Shown: piece by piece, positions 41,701 through 54,300 of the stretch
Numbering within the stretch: the stretch's first letter is position 1
Layout: each line of letters begins with the position of its first letter
Assembly (NCBI RefSeq): GCF_036320965.1
Contig: NC_092225.1
Coordinates: forward strand, 36,058,387-36,122,386
Origin: Panulirus ornatus
Taxonomy: Eukaryota; Arthropoda; Malacostraca; Decapoda; Palinuridae
Length of the DNA stretch: 64,000 nucleotides
Direction: 5' to 3'
The notes under the pieces: model-generated
Told to the model about the DNA's origin: nothing
Databases searched by the model: none
Seen by the model: the letters and a program-made list of their open reading frames with translations, nothing else
Made by a program: the position numbers and the translations under genes

Positions 41701-44560
41701 TCTTTGATTTTATGCTAAAAATTTAAAAAAAAAACGAATTTAAAAAGAGTTTTAATTTTTCAATGGGCTTAAAAAATGTTTACTTTAAAAAAACGTTCCC
41801 GATGAACCCAAATTTTTCCGTCTATCGGGGTTTCTACATTTTTGTACTAGATCTTTTAGAAAAGTGAGGTGGCGTTGATCATGTTTTTTAACCATTTTTT
41901 TATACTGATAATGATAAAAACATTGGCTGCTAAAATTGGGTGAAGCCTTTATGAGGTAATTGATTGTTCGCTTGTTACCTTTGACTTGCGCTTTGTCAAT
42001 GCGCATGTTTTGTTTGGCTCCCCCGCAAGAGGGATGTTTGGGGGCCGGGGGTTTTTCATTATGGGTAAATTTATTTTTAGCTTGTTGCTATGACTTTTGG
42101 GGCCCAAAGTCTTGCGCTTTACTTATGCCCACCACCGCTAGAGAGGTAAAATTTTTGTTAAAATTTTTTGCAATTAAAAATTAAAAAAAAAAGATCTTTC
42201 ATTTTGAAGACAAATTTTACATTTGAAGACAAAAGAACCTTTCAAGGCTACCAGAAGAAGAAAAAAAAAAAATTTTGATAAACCCAAAAAAATTTGAGAA
42301 AAGGGTTTAAAAGAGCGTCATGGCTTTTTAAACAAAAATAGAAGCGCGATCCTTCCCGTATCTATACGCGGAATAAAAACTCAAAAAAACCTACTTTTTA
42401 AAAGGGTAAATTCACAAAAACATTTTTAGAGTAAAGGGTTACCGAAAAAACAAATGACACTAAAAAAATCAGGCTTGGAAAGGGAAACGTAGGAAGACAT
42501 TCCCTCTTGGGGGAAAAACAAAATTTTAAGAATACCCGGGCAGCAGTGTGACCATTTCAAGAAACAGATTTCAAATAAAAAGCAATTTAAAAAAATTTTT
42601 GATGTAACGTTTAAACCCCTCTGGAAAAACGATTTTAAAATTTAGGGAAAAAAGGGAAAGTATCTAAACATCAAAGAAAACGGTTTTAAAATTTTTAAAT
42701 TTCAAGGAAAGAAGTCTTTGTTTTTTCTTTGCGCCCGGGAATTTAAAAAATATACTTGGGCTTTTTGTTAAATGACAGTGACACTTTCTTTTTCTAATTT
42801 TTTATTTCTAAATGATGTGATTAAAAAGGAAGCAAAAGGGAAAACAGTGGAAAAATTTAAATATGATTCGATTTTTCTTCATTGCTGGACGTTTTTCTGC
42901 TTTCTTGGAACCAAAAATTCGAAAAAGGGGCCCGGGGGGCTGTTACTTTGATTTTATTGTAAATTTTAAAAAAAAAAAAAGTTATTCAAATGAGTTTAAA
43001 ATTTTTAATGGGTTTTTAAATTTTTGTTTACTTTTGAAAAAACGTTCCCCGGATGAAAAATCAAACCCGTCTACGGATTTCTACATTTTTACTGAAACAT
43101 TTTGAATGTGAGGTGGCGGTTTTTTATGTTTTTTAACCCCTTTTTTTAAAACTGATTTTTGGGAAAAAAAAATTGGTCTGCTAAAAATTTATTTAAGCCT
43201 TGTTTTGGGGGAAATTTTTTGTTCGCTTGTTCCTTTGGGCTTGGGGGCAATGTCCAAAATTTCGCCTTTTTTAGTTATGGCTCCTTCCCCTAGAGAGGGG
43301 GTGTTGGCGTGCCGGACTGTCATGATGAGGTAATTGATTGTTAGTTGTTAGCTTGACTTGGGCCCAAAGTCTCTGGATTTACTTATTTATGCCTACCACC
43401 GCTTTGGAGGGTAACTTTCGTTTATTCCCTATTGCAAAATTTAAAATTAAAAAAAAAAAGATCTACATTTAGAAGACAAAAAAACTTTCAAAGGGGTACC
43501 CGAAAAAATAAAAAAAAATAAAGTGACTAACCAAAAGGGTTTTTATAGAAAAGTTTAAAAAAAAGCTGATATGGCTTCTAAACAAAACTAGGAAGCGCGA
43601 TCCTTCCTCCGTATTATACGCGGAAAAAAAAGCTTCAAGAAACCCACTTTTCAAGGATAAATGCACAAAAAAAATTATTAGGTTTAAAAACTTACCGAAA
43701 AGACAAGGGAAACAGGGGCTTTGGGAAGGGAAACGTTTGGAAAGGGCCCTTTCCCTCTTGGGGAACAAACATTGAAGGGGCTAACCCAGGCAGCAGTGCT
43801 GACCCTAAAAGAAACAAGAAAAAAAGAAACGCAATTTAAAAAAGGGGTTTGTGATGCTAACAGTTTTTCCATTTTTAAAAGCGATTTTAACTATTGGGAA
43901 AAGGGAAATGTTCAATCATCAAAGAAAAACGGTTTTTTTTTAAAATTTGGGAAAAATCATGAGAATGAAGTCCTTTTTTTTCTACTTTGGGGCGGTATGA
44001 ATATTATGTTTTCCCTTTTCCATTCAAAAAAATATATACTTGCATTCTGTTAAAAAGCACGTGACACTTTCTTTTTTAATTTCATTTTCTAAAATGATGT
44101 GATAAAAGGAAGCAAAGGAAGACAGCGGAAATGAAAAAATGATTCGCATTTTCTTCATTGCGCGGGCGTTGACTGCTGTTTGCCCAAAACCCAAAAATTC
44201 GAAAGGACTTGGTGGTCTGTTACCCTTTTATTTTATTGCTAACTAAAAAAAAAAAAGTTTTCCCTTTTGAGTGAAATTATCAATTTGGGGTTTAAAAAAT
44301 GTTTACTTTAGAAAACGTTCCCGATGAACAATCCCCCTGTCTTTGGTTTTTTAATTTTTGTACTAGATCATTAAAAATAGTGAGGTGGCCCTTGTTTATG
44401 TTTTAACCCTTTTTTTTTTATGGGTAAAAGATAAAAACATTGGTCTGCTAAAATTGATGAAGCCTTGATGAGGTAAAAATTTTTCGGGTTGTTACCCTTT
44501 TTCTTGCGCAAAGTCAATTTGGGATGTTAGTTATGGGGTACCTCCCCTAGAGAGCAGTGT
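32715..44560 (+). repeat. Array segment U29-U38, homopolymer-expanded consensus
   Basis: Unit starts are about 33047, 34316, 35534, 36800, 38056, 39289, 40553, 41793, 43042 and 44315 (the last unit runs on into the next segment). Runs of A, T, G and C are lengthened or swapped for neighbouring bases, so GGG, CCC and TTTT blocks appear where clean units have mixed sequence. Landmarks remain recognisable and in register. No gene or unique sequence is seen. Confidence 0.82.
42190..42238 (+). repeat. Small tandem duplication of CATTT-GAAGAC block in U36
   Basis: The block around CATTTTGAAGACAAA appears twice in a row (the second copy reads CATTTGAAGACAAA), where other units have it once. It lies in a noisy segment and may be a consensus error. 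Confidence 0.4.
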
Positions 44561-45995
44561 TGGCGTGCCGGGGTGTCATGATGAGGTAATTGATTGTTTT
44601 GCTTGTTAGCTATGACTTGCGCAAAGTTCCTCTGCGCATGTTCTTTTGCTACCACGCTAGTGAGGTAACTTTCGGTCTAATCATATTGCATTAAACTTAA
44701 AAAAAATGATTACATTTAGAAGACAAAGAAAATTACAAGGCTACCAGAAGAAGAAAAAATAAAATGTGGATAACCCTAATAGAATTTGAGAGAAAAGTTG
44801 AAAAGAGCGCTGTTCATGGAATTCTAAACTAAAACTAGAAGCGCGATCCTTCCTCGTATCTTTCGCGGAATAAAAGCTCAGAACCTACTTTTCAAGGATA
44901 AATGCCAAAAAACATTATTAGAGTAAAAAACTTACCGAAAAGACAAGTAGACACTTAGAAAATCTGAGCCTTGGAAGGAAGCGTAGGTAGGACTCCGTCT
45001 TGGGACACAAAACACATTGAAGATACGAGGCAGCAGTTGCTGACCATACAAAAAAAACAAGTTACAAAGAAGCGCAATTTAAAAGCTTTTGTGATGCTTA
45101 ACCTTAACGCCATCTGGCAAAGCGATGTTTTTAACTATTAGGAAAAACGGGAAATGTAGCAAATCACAAAGAAAAAAAACGGTTTAAATTAGTGAAATAT
45201 CATGAGATATGATAGTCCTGTGTTCTACTTTGGCGCGGTATGAGATTATGTTTCCCTTTTACCATTCAAAAAAAAGATATTCTTGCATTCTGTAAATGTA
45301 ACGTGACTCCTTTCTTTTTTTTAAATTTTTATTTTATAAATGATGTGATAAAAGGAAGCTAAAGGAAGACAGCTGGAAATGAATATGATTTCGCATTCTT
45401 ATTCTTTGCTGCGACTTTTGACTGCTGCTTGCAACACAAAGATTCGAAAGGACTAGTGTCTGGTACTTTGATTCTGATTTTTTTGCTATCTAAAAACAAA
45501 AGAAGTTATTCAAATGAGTGAAATTATCAATGGGTTTAAATATTGTTTAACTTAGAAAACCGTTCGAATGAACAATCAACCTGTCTATGGTTTTCTACAT
45601 TATTAGTAATAGTATCATTCAGAATAGTGAGGTGGCGTTGATCTGTTATTAACAATTATTTTATACTGATAATGATAAAAGACATTGGTCTGACTAAATT
45701 GATGAAGCCTTTGATGAGGTAAATTGATTTGTTCGCCTTGTTACCTTTGACTTGCGCAATGTCAGTGCGCATGTTAGATAGGGTACCTCCCTAGAGAGCG
45801 GTGTGGGTGCCGGGACTTGTCATGTGAGGTAATTGATTGTTACTTGTTAGCTATGACTTGCGCTAATGTCTCTGGCATTTACTTATTTATGCTACCACCG
45901 CAGAGAGGGTAACTTTCGTCTATCATATTGCTATTAAACTTTTAAAAAAAAGATCTACATTTTAGAAGACAAAAGAACTTACAAGGCTACAGAAG

Positions 45996-46520
45996 AATAA
46001 AAATTAAAATATTGTTGACTAACCAAAAGAATTTGATAGAAAAGTTGCAAAGAGCTGATCATGGACATACTAAACAAAACTAGAAAGCGCGGATCCTTCC
46101 TCCGTATCTATACGACGGAATAAAAAGTCATGCATCCTACTTTTCAAGGATAAATGTACAAAAAACTTTAGTAGAGTAAAGACTTACCGAAAAGAAAGTA
46201 GACACTAAGAAATCAGTGATTGGAAGGATGCGTAGGGAAGACATCCGTCTTGGGACACACAAAAAAAAAAAATTTGTGACTATCCAAAAGAATTTGATAG
46301 AAAAGTTGAAAGAGTGATGCATGGCATTCTAAACAAAAAATAGAAAGCGAGATCTTCCTCGTATCTATACGCGGAAAAAAAAGCTCAAGAAATCCTACTT
46401 TTCAAGGATATATGCACAAAAAAAATTTATTAGAGTAAAGACTTACCGAATACGACAAGTAGACACCTTTGAAATCAGAGACTTAGAAGGAAGCGTAGGA
46501 AGACATCCGTTTGTGACACA
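45996..46520 (+). repeat. Partial-unit tandem duplication (~260 bp) in U39
   Basis: The unit runs normally to CATCCGTCTTGGGACACAC (ending 46260). It then jumps back to the A-rich tract before TTTGTGACTA...CCAAAAG and repeats the segment through GATCCTTCC, ACGCGG and GACATCCG. U39 is therefore 1,494 bp, about 260 bp longer than its neighbours. The junction lies in an A-run (46261-46272), so slippage, unequal exchange or a misjoin are all possible. Confidence 0.75.
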
Positions 46521-48050
46521 CACATTGATAGACTACCGAGGCAGCAGTGCTGACATACAAAGAATCAGATACAAGTATGCGCCATTGAAGATTTGTGATG
46601 CTAACAGTAACGAATCTGGCATAAAGCGATTTTAACTATTAGAATAAGGGAAATGTCATCAATCATCAAAGAATACGGTTTTTTAAAATTGAAATGTCCT
46701 GAGATATGAGTCCTTTGTTCTATTTCGCGCGGTATTGAAATATTATGTTTTCCTTTTCCATTCAAAAAACAATATATACTGGACTTTCTGGTAAATGACA
46801 CGTGACACATTTCTTTTTCTATTTTCATTTCTAAGTGATGTGATAATAAAGGGAAGCAAAGGAAGACAGATGGAATTGAAATTTGATTCGCATTCTTCTT
46901 CATGACTTGCGACGTTGTCTGCTGCTAGCAATCAAAGGATTCGATAAAGGACTGGTGGTCTGTTACTTTGATTTTATTGACTAATTATAACAAAAAAGTC
47001 ATTCAAATGAGTGAAATTATCATTGGGCTGAAATAATGTGTACCTTTAGAACACGTTCACGATGAATCAAATCAATCTGTCTAACGGATTTCTAATTTAG
47101 GAACTAGCATCATTCAGTATAGTGTGGTGGCGTTGATCGTGTATTAACCATTATTTTATATACTGATATTGTTAAAAACATTGGTCTGCTAAAATTGATG
47201 ATGCCTTGATGAGGTAGTGATTGGTCGCTTGTTACCTTTGACTTGCGCATTGTCAATGCGCATGTCAGTTATGGCTACCTCCGTAGAGGCAGGTGTTGGC
47301 GTGCGGACTGGCATGAGAGGTATTGATTGTTAGCTTTATTAGCTAGGACTTGCGCAATGTCTATGCGCAGTACTTATGCCTACCACTCGCTAGAGAGGTA
47401 ACTTTGTTATCATATTGCATTAAACTTGAAAAAAAATGATCTACATTTAGATGAAAAAGTAACTTACTAGGATACCAGAAGCAGAAAAAAAAAATATGTG
47501 AAAAACCCAAAAGAATATGATTTGAAAGTTGAAAAAGGTGATCTAGGCTCTAAACAAAAACTAGTGCGCGGATCCTTCTCCGTATCTATACGCGGATAAA
47601 AGCTCAAGAAACCTATTTTCAAGGATGAAGCACAAAATACATTTATTAGAGTAAGATTACCGAAAAGACAAGTAGGACACTAAGTATTAGAGATTGGAAG
47701 GAAGCGTAGGAGCATCCGTCTTTGGGACCACAACACATTGAAGACTACCGATTGCAGCAGTGCTGACCCCTACAAAGAAACAAAGTTACAAAGAAGCGCA
47801 ATTAAAAGAATTTGTGATGCTAACAGTAAGCCATCTTCTAGAAAAGCGATTTTAACTATTAGAAAACGGGGAAATGTTCCATTCATCCGATAAGAAACCG
47901 GTTAAATTAGTAATGTCATGGGAATGAAGTCCTTTGTTTACTTTGAGCGTATGAATTTATGTTTTCCTTTTCATTCAAAAAACAATATATACTTGACATT
48001 CTGTTAAATGACTACGAGGACTCTTTTCTTTTTCTAATTTCATTTCTAAT

Positions 48051-48304
48051 TATGTGATAAAAGGAAGCAAAGGGGAAAACAGCTGGAAATTGATATATGA
48101 TTTCGCATTCTTCATCATTGCTGCGACGTTGACTGCTGCTTGCAACACAAAGATTCGAAAGGACCTGGTGGTCTGTGATTGTGATAAAAGGAAGCAAAGG
48201 AAGACAGCTGGAAATGGAAATGTGATTCGCATTCTTCATTCCATTGCTGCGACGTTGGACTGCTGCTAGCAAAACACAAGTTTCGAATAAGGACCTGGTG
48301 GTCA
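48051..48304 (+). repeat. ~127 bp tandem duplication in U40
   Basis: The segment from GTGATAAAAGGAAGC through GACCTGGTGGTCTG is present twice. GTGATAA occurs at 48054 and again at 48181. At the junction GGTGGTCTG is followed by TGATTGTGATAAAAGG. U40 is 1,351 bp as a result. U48 carries the same event with the same breakpoints. Confidence 0.8.
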
Positions 48305-51300
48305 GTTACTTTGATTTTACTTGCTAATTCTAATAACAAATAACGTTTTTATTCAAATGAGTGAAATTATCAAATGGGCTTAAATTATGTTTACTTTAGA
48401 AAAACGTTAACGTATGAACAATCAACCTGTCTATCGGATTTCTACATTTAGTAATGTCATTCAGATAGTGAGGTTGCGTTGATCTGTTATTAACCATTAT
48501 TTTATATGATATGATAAAACTTTGTCGGCTAAAAATTGATGAAGCCTTGATGAGGAATTGATTGTTCGCTTGTTTCCTTTGACTTTGACGCAATGTCAAT
48601 GCGCATTGATAGTTTTGGCTATTCCGCTTCAGGAGCAGTGTTGGGCGTGGCCGGACTGTCATGATGAGGTATCGATTGTTTAGCTGTTATGCTATTACTT
48701 GCGCAAAAGTCTTGCGCATGTACTTATGCCTACCACCGCTAGAGAGGTACCTTTTCGTCTTTTCATATTGCATTATTAAACTTAAAAATTGATCTACTTT
48801 TAGAAAGACAAAGATCTTACAAGGCTTCCAGAAAGAAGAAAAATAAAATATGTGACTAACCCTAAAGAATTTGATTAGAAGAGTTGAAAGAGCTGATCAT
48901 TGGCGTTTCTAAAACCAATATTGAAGCGCGCTCAATTATCCGTATCTATACGCGGAATAAAAGCTCAAGAAACCTACTTTTCAAGGATTAAAGGTACAAA
49001 AAAATTATTAGAGTAAAGGTTCCTTACGATAAGGTCAAGTAGACACTAAGAAAATCAAGAGACTGGAAGGAAGCGTAGGAAAGACATCGTCTTGGGAACA
49101 ACACATTGAAGACTACCGAGGCCAGCAGTGCTGACCATACAAGAAAAAGTATACAAAGAAGGCGCAATTAAAAAAATTTGTGATGCTAACAGTAACGCCA
49201 TATGGAAAGCGATTGTAACTTTTAGATAAAACGGGGAATTGTATCACATCTTCAAAGAAAAACGGTTAAATTAGAAATTGTCCTGAGAATGATAGTCCCT
49301 TTGTTCTTACTTTGGCGGTATGAATATTGTTTCCTTTTGACATTCAATTAACTATATATTATTGACATTCTGTTAATGACACGTGACACTTTCTTTTTCT
49401 CATTTAATTTCTACGTGATGTGACTTAAAAAAGCAAACGAAGACAGATGAATGGAAATATGATTTCGCATTCTTATCATTGCTGCGACGTTGACTGCTGC
49501 TAGCAACACAAAGATTCGAAAGGGGCCTGGTGGTCTGTTACTTGATTTTTTTGCTAATCTAAAACAAAAAAAAAGTTATTCAAATGAGTGAAATTATCAT
49601 TGGGACTTAAATAAGTTACTTAAAAACACGTTCCCGTTATGAACAATCAACCTGTCTATCGGATTTCTATATTAGTACTAGAATCATTCAGATAGTGAGG
49701 TGCGTTGGATCATGTTATTTACCATTATTTTATACGATATTGATAAAACATTGGTCTGCTAAAATTGATGTAGCCTTGATGAGGTAATTGATTGTTCGCT
49801 TGTTACCTTTGTACTTGCGCAATGTCAATGCGCAATGTTAGTTATGGCTACTTCCGGTAGAGAGCAGTGTTGCGGCCGGACTGTCATGATTGAGGTATTT
49901 GATGTTAGCTTGTTAGTATGACTTGCGCATGTCTCTGCTACATGTACTTATGCCTACCACCGCTAGAGAGGTTAAATTTCGTCTATGTATTGCAGTTTAA
50001 GACTTTAATAAAAATGATTACATTTAGGAAGACAAAGAACTTCAAGGCTCCAAGAAGCAGAAAAAAAAATATGTGGAATAACCAAAAAAAATTTGATAGA
50101 AAAGTTGAAAAGAGCTGTTCAGGGCATTGTAAACAAAACTAGAAGAGCGGTCCTTCCTCCGTATCTATACGCGAATAAAAGCCCTCCCCCCAAGAAACAT
50201 ACTTTTCAAGGAATAAATGCACAAAACATTATTTGAGTAAAGACTTATCCGAAAAGACAAGTAGGACACTAAGAAATCAGAGGACTTGGAAGGAAAACGT
50301 AGGACTTGGGAACAACACATTGAAGACTACCGAGGCGTGAGCAGTAGCTGACCATACAAAGAAAACAAGAAAAAGAAGCGCAATTAAAAGAATTTGTGAT
50401 GCTAAACAGGTAACGGCATTTGGGAAAAAGCGATTTTAAAATATTAGAAAAGGGAAAAATGTTTTATCAATCATCAAAGAAAACGTTTTTTAATTAGAAA
50501 TTGCGCGGTATGAATATGGTTTCCGTTACCATTCAAAAATCAATATATTCTTGAACATTCTGTTAAATGCTCGTGACACTTTCTTTTTTTATTTCTGTTC
50601 TAAGTAGAGTGATAAAAAGGAATGAAAAAGGAAGACAGCTGGAAATGAAATATGATTCGCATTCTTCATCATTGATGCGACGTTGTGCTGCTAGCAACAC
50701 AAAGGATTCGAAAGGACCTTGGGTGGTCTGTTACTTTGATGTTAATGTCTTAATCTAAAAAAAAAAACGTTATTTTAAATGAGTGTGACATGTATCAATG
50801 GGCTTAAATAATTTTTACTTTAGAAACACAGTGCCCGATGAACAATCAACCTGTCTATCGGATTTATACATTTTAGTAATAGGCATCATTCAGAATAGTG
50901 GTGGCGTTGATATGTTATTATCCATTATTTTATACTTGATAATGATAAAATACATTGCGTCTGGCTAAAATTTTATGAAGGCCTTGATGAGGTAATTGAT
51001 TGTTCGCTTGTTACCTTTGACTTGCGCAATGTCAATGCGCATGTTAGTTATGGCTACTCCGCTACGAGAGCAGTGTGGCGTGCCGGACTGTCATGATGAG
51101 GTATTGATTGTTAGCTTGTTAGCTATGGAACTTGCGCATTGTCTCTGCGATGTACTTATGCTACCTCCGCTAGAGAGGTAAATTTCGTTTATCATATTGC
51201 ATTAATCTTAAAAAAATGATCTACATTGAGAAGCAAAGAACTGACAGGCTACCAGAAGACGAATATTAAATATGTGTACTAAACCAAAAGAATTTGATTG

Positions 51301-54300
51301 AAAAGTGAAAGAGCTGTCATGGCATTCTAAAAAAAAACTAGAAGCGCGATCCTACTCGTATCTATACGCGGAATAAAAGCTCAAGAAAAACTTCTTTTCA
51401 AAAGGGTAAATGCACACAAAAAACTTATTAAAGACTTACCGAAAAGGCAAGTAGACACTAAGAAATCTGAGAGACTTGAAGGAAAGCGTAGGGGAAGGAC
51501 ACCGGGTCTTGGGACACAAACACATTGATGACTCCGAAGGCAAGCTTGCTGACCTTACAAAGGATACAGGATACAAAGAATGGCAATTAAAAGAATTTGT
51601 GATTGCTAAACAGTAAGCCATCTGGAAAAAGCGAAATGTAACATATTAGAAAACGGGAAATGTATCATCATCAAAAGAAAGTAAACGGTTAAATTAGAGT
51701 GTTCCTGAGAATGAAGTCCTTTGTTCTTCTTTGCGCGGTATGAATATTATGTTTTCCTTTACCATTCAAAACAATATATACTTGGACATTCTGTTAAGGA
51801 ACGTGACAACCTTTCTTTTTTAATTTCATTTCTAAGTGATGTGATTAAAGGAAGACACAGGAAGACTGCTGGAAATGGAAATTTGATTCGCATTCTCATC
51901 ATTGCTGCGACGTTTTACTGCTGCTAAACAACACAAAGATTCGAAAGGACCTGTGGTCTGTTACTTTGATTTTATTGCTAATCTAAAACAAATAACGTAT
52001 TCAAAAGAAGTGTAATGATCATGGGCTTAAATAATGTTTACTTTAGAAAAAACACTGGTTCCGATGAAAACTATCACCTGTCTATCGAATTTCTACATTG
52101 TGTACTGCATCATTCCAGAATAGTGAGGTGGCGTTTTATCATGTTATTACCTTTTTTTTATACTGTAATGATAAAAACATTGGTCTGCTTAAAATTGATG
52201 ATTAAGCTTGATGAGGTTAATTGATTTGTTCGCTTGTTTCCTTTGACTTGCGCAATGTTAATGCGCATGTTAGTTATGGCTACCTCCGCTAGAGAGCAGT
52301 GGTTGGCCGTGCCGGATGTCATGATGAAGGGGTAATGTGATGGTTAGCTTGTTTGCTTATGACTTGCGCAATGTCTTCTGCGCATGTGACTTAGGCCTAC
52401 ACCGCTATTGAGGTAACCTTTCGTCTTTATTATTGCATTAAACTTTAAAAAATGATCTTACATTTAGAAGTCAAAGAATTACAAGGCTTCAGAAGTAAAA
52501 TATAAATATGTGAAATAACCAAAAGAATTTGATAGAAAAGTTTTAAAAGAGCTGATCATGGCATTCTAAACAAACTTGAAGCGCGATCCTTCCTCCGTTA
52601 TCTTACGGGAAATAAATGCTCAAGAAACCTACTTTTCCAGGATAATGCACAAAAACATTATTAGATAAATGACTTACGATAGACAAGTAGACAACGAAGA
52701 AATCAGAGACTGGAAGGGGAAACGTAGGAAAAACATCCGTTCTTGGGTCACATTGAAAAGATCTACAGAGGCAGCAGTGTGACCAATACAAAAGAAACAA
52801 GCAAGATACAAAGAAGCGCAATTTAAAGAATTTGTGATGCTAATCAGTAACGCATCTAGAAAAGCGTTGTTTTTAACTATTAGAAAACGGATATGAATCA
52901 ATCATCAAAGGAAAACGGTTATTACATAGAATGTCATGAGAATGAAGTCCTTTTGTTCTACTTTTGCGCGGTATGAATATTTGTTTTCCGTAACCATTCA
53001 TAAAACAATATTATATACTGGACATTCTGTTAAATGGACACGTGACACTTTCTTTTTTCTAATTTCATTTCTAAGTGATGTGATAAAAGAAGCAAAGGAA
53101 GACAGCTGGGATATGAAATATGGATCGCATTCTTCATTGGTGCGACGTGACTGCTGCTATGCAACACAAAGATTCGAAAGGAACTGGTGTCTGTTACTTT
53201 GATTAGATTGCTAATCAAAAACAAAAAAAAAGTTAGCAATGAGTGAAATTTTTCAAGGGGCTTAATTTGTATACCTTTAGATAACACGTTCCCGATGAAC
53301 AATCAACTGTCTATACGGATTTTACATTTAGTACTAAGCATTCATTCAGATTAGTGAGGTGGCGTTGATCATGTTATTAACATTATTTTATACTGATAAT
53401 GATTAAAAACATTGGTCTGCTAAAAATTGTTGAAAGCCTTGTGAGGGTAATTGATTGTTCGCTTGTTACCTTTGACTTGCGCAATGTCACATTGCGCATG
53501 TTAGTTATGGCTACCTTCGTAGAGAGCTGTGTTGGCGTGCCGGACTGTCATGATGAGGAATCGATGTTAGCTGGTTAGCTATGACTTGCGCAAGGTCTTG
53601 CGCATGGATTATGCGTTACCACCGCAGGAGAGGTAACTTTCGTCTATCATTATTGATTAAACTTAAAAAATGATCTACAATTTAGAGACAAAGAACTTAC
53701 AAGGCTACCAGAGAAAGAAAAATAAAAAATGTGACTAACCCAAAGAAATTTGTTAGAAAAGTTTGATAAGGGAGTCGCTGATCATTGGAATGTCTAAACA
53801 AAACTAGAAGCGCGATCCTTTCCTCCTTATCTATACGCGGATTTAAAAGGCTCAAGAAACCTACTTTTTAGGATATATTGTACAATAACTATTATTAGAG
53901 TAAAGACTTACCGAAAAGACAAGATAGACACTAAGAAATCAGAGACTTGGAAGGATGGTAGGAAGACATCCGTCTTGGGACACATCAAATTGAATTTAAC
54001 GAGGCAGCAGTGTGTTTATACAAAGAAACAAGATACAAGAAGCGCCAATTAAAAAGATTTTGTGATTGCTAACTGTAACGCCATCTGGGAAAAAGCGATT
54101 TTAACTATTAAAAAAACGGGAATGTATCCAATCATCAAAGAAAAACGGGTTTAAATTAGAAATGTCCTGAGAATTGATTCCTTTTGGTCTACTCTTTGGC
54201 GGTAGAAATTTATGTTTTCCTTTACCATTCAAAAAACAATATATACTTTGACTTTCTGTTAAATGACACGTGACACTTTCTTTTTCTAATTTCATTCTAA

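Noticed and set aside
43469..44053. Overlapping 99-110 codon frames on both strands in U37
   Set aside because: They overlap each other, occur in the homopolymer-expanded segment and have no matching frame in the clean units.
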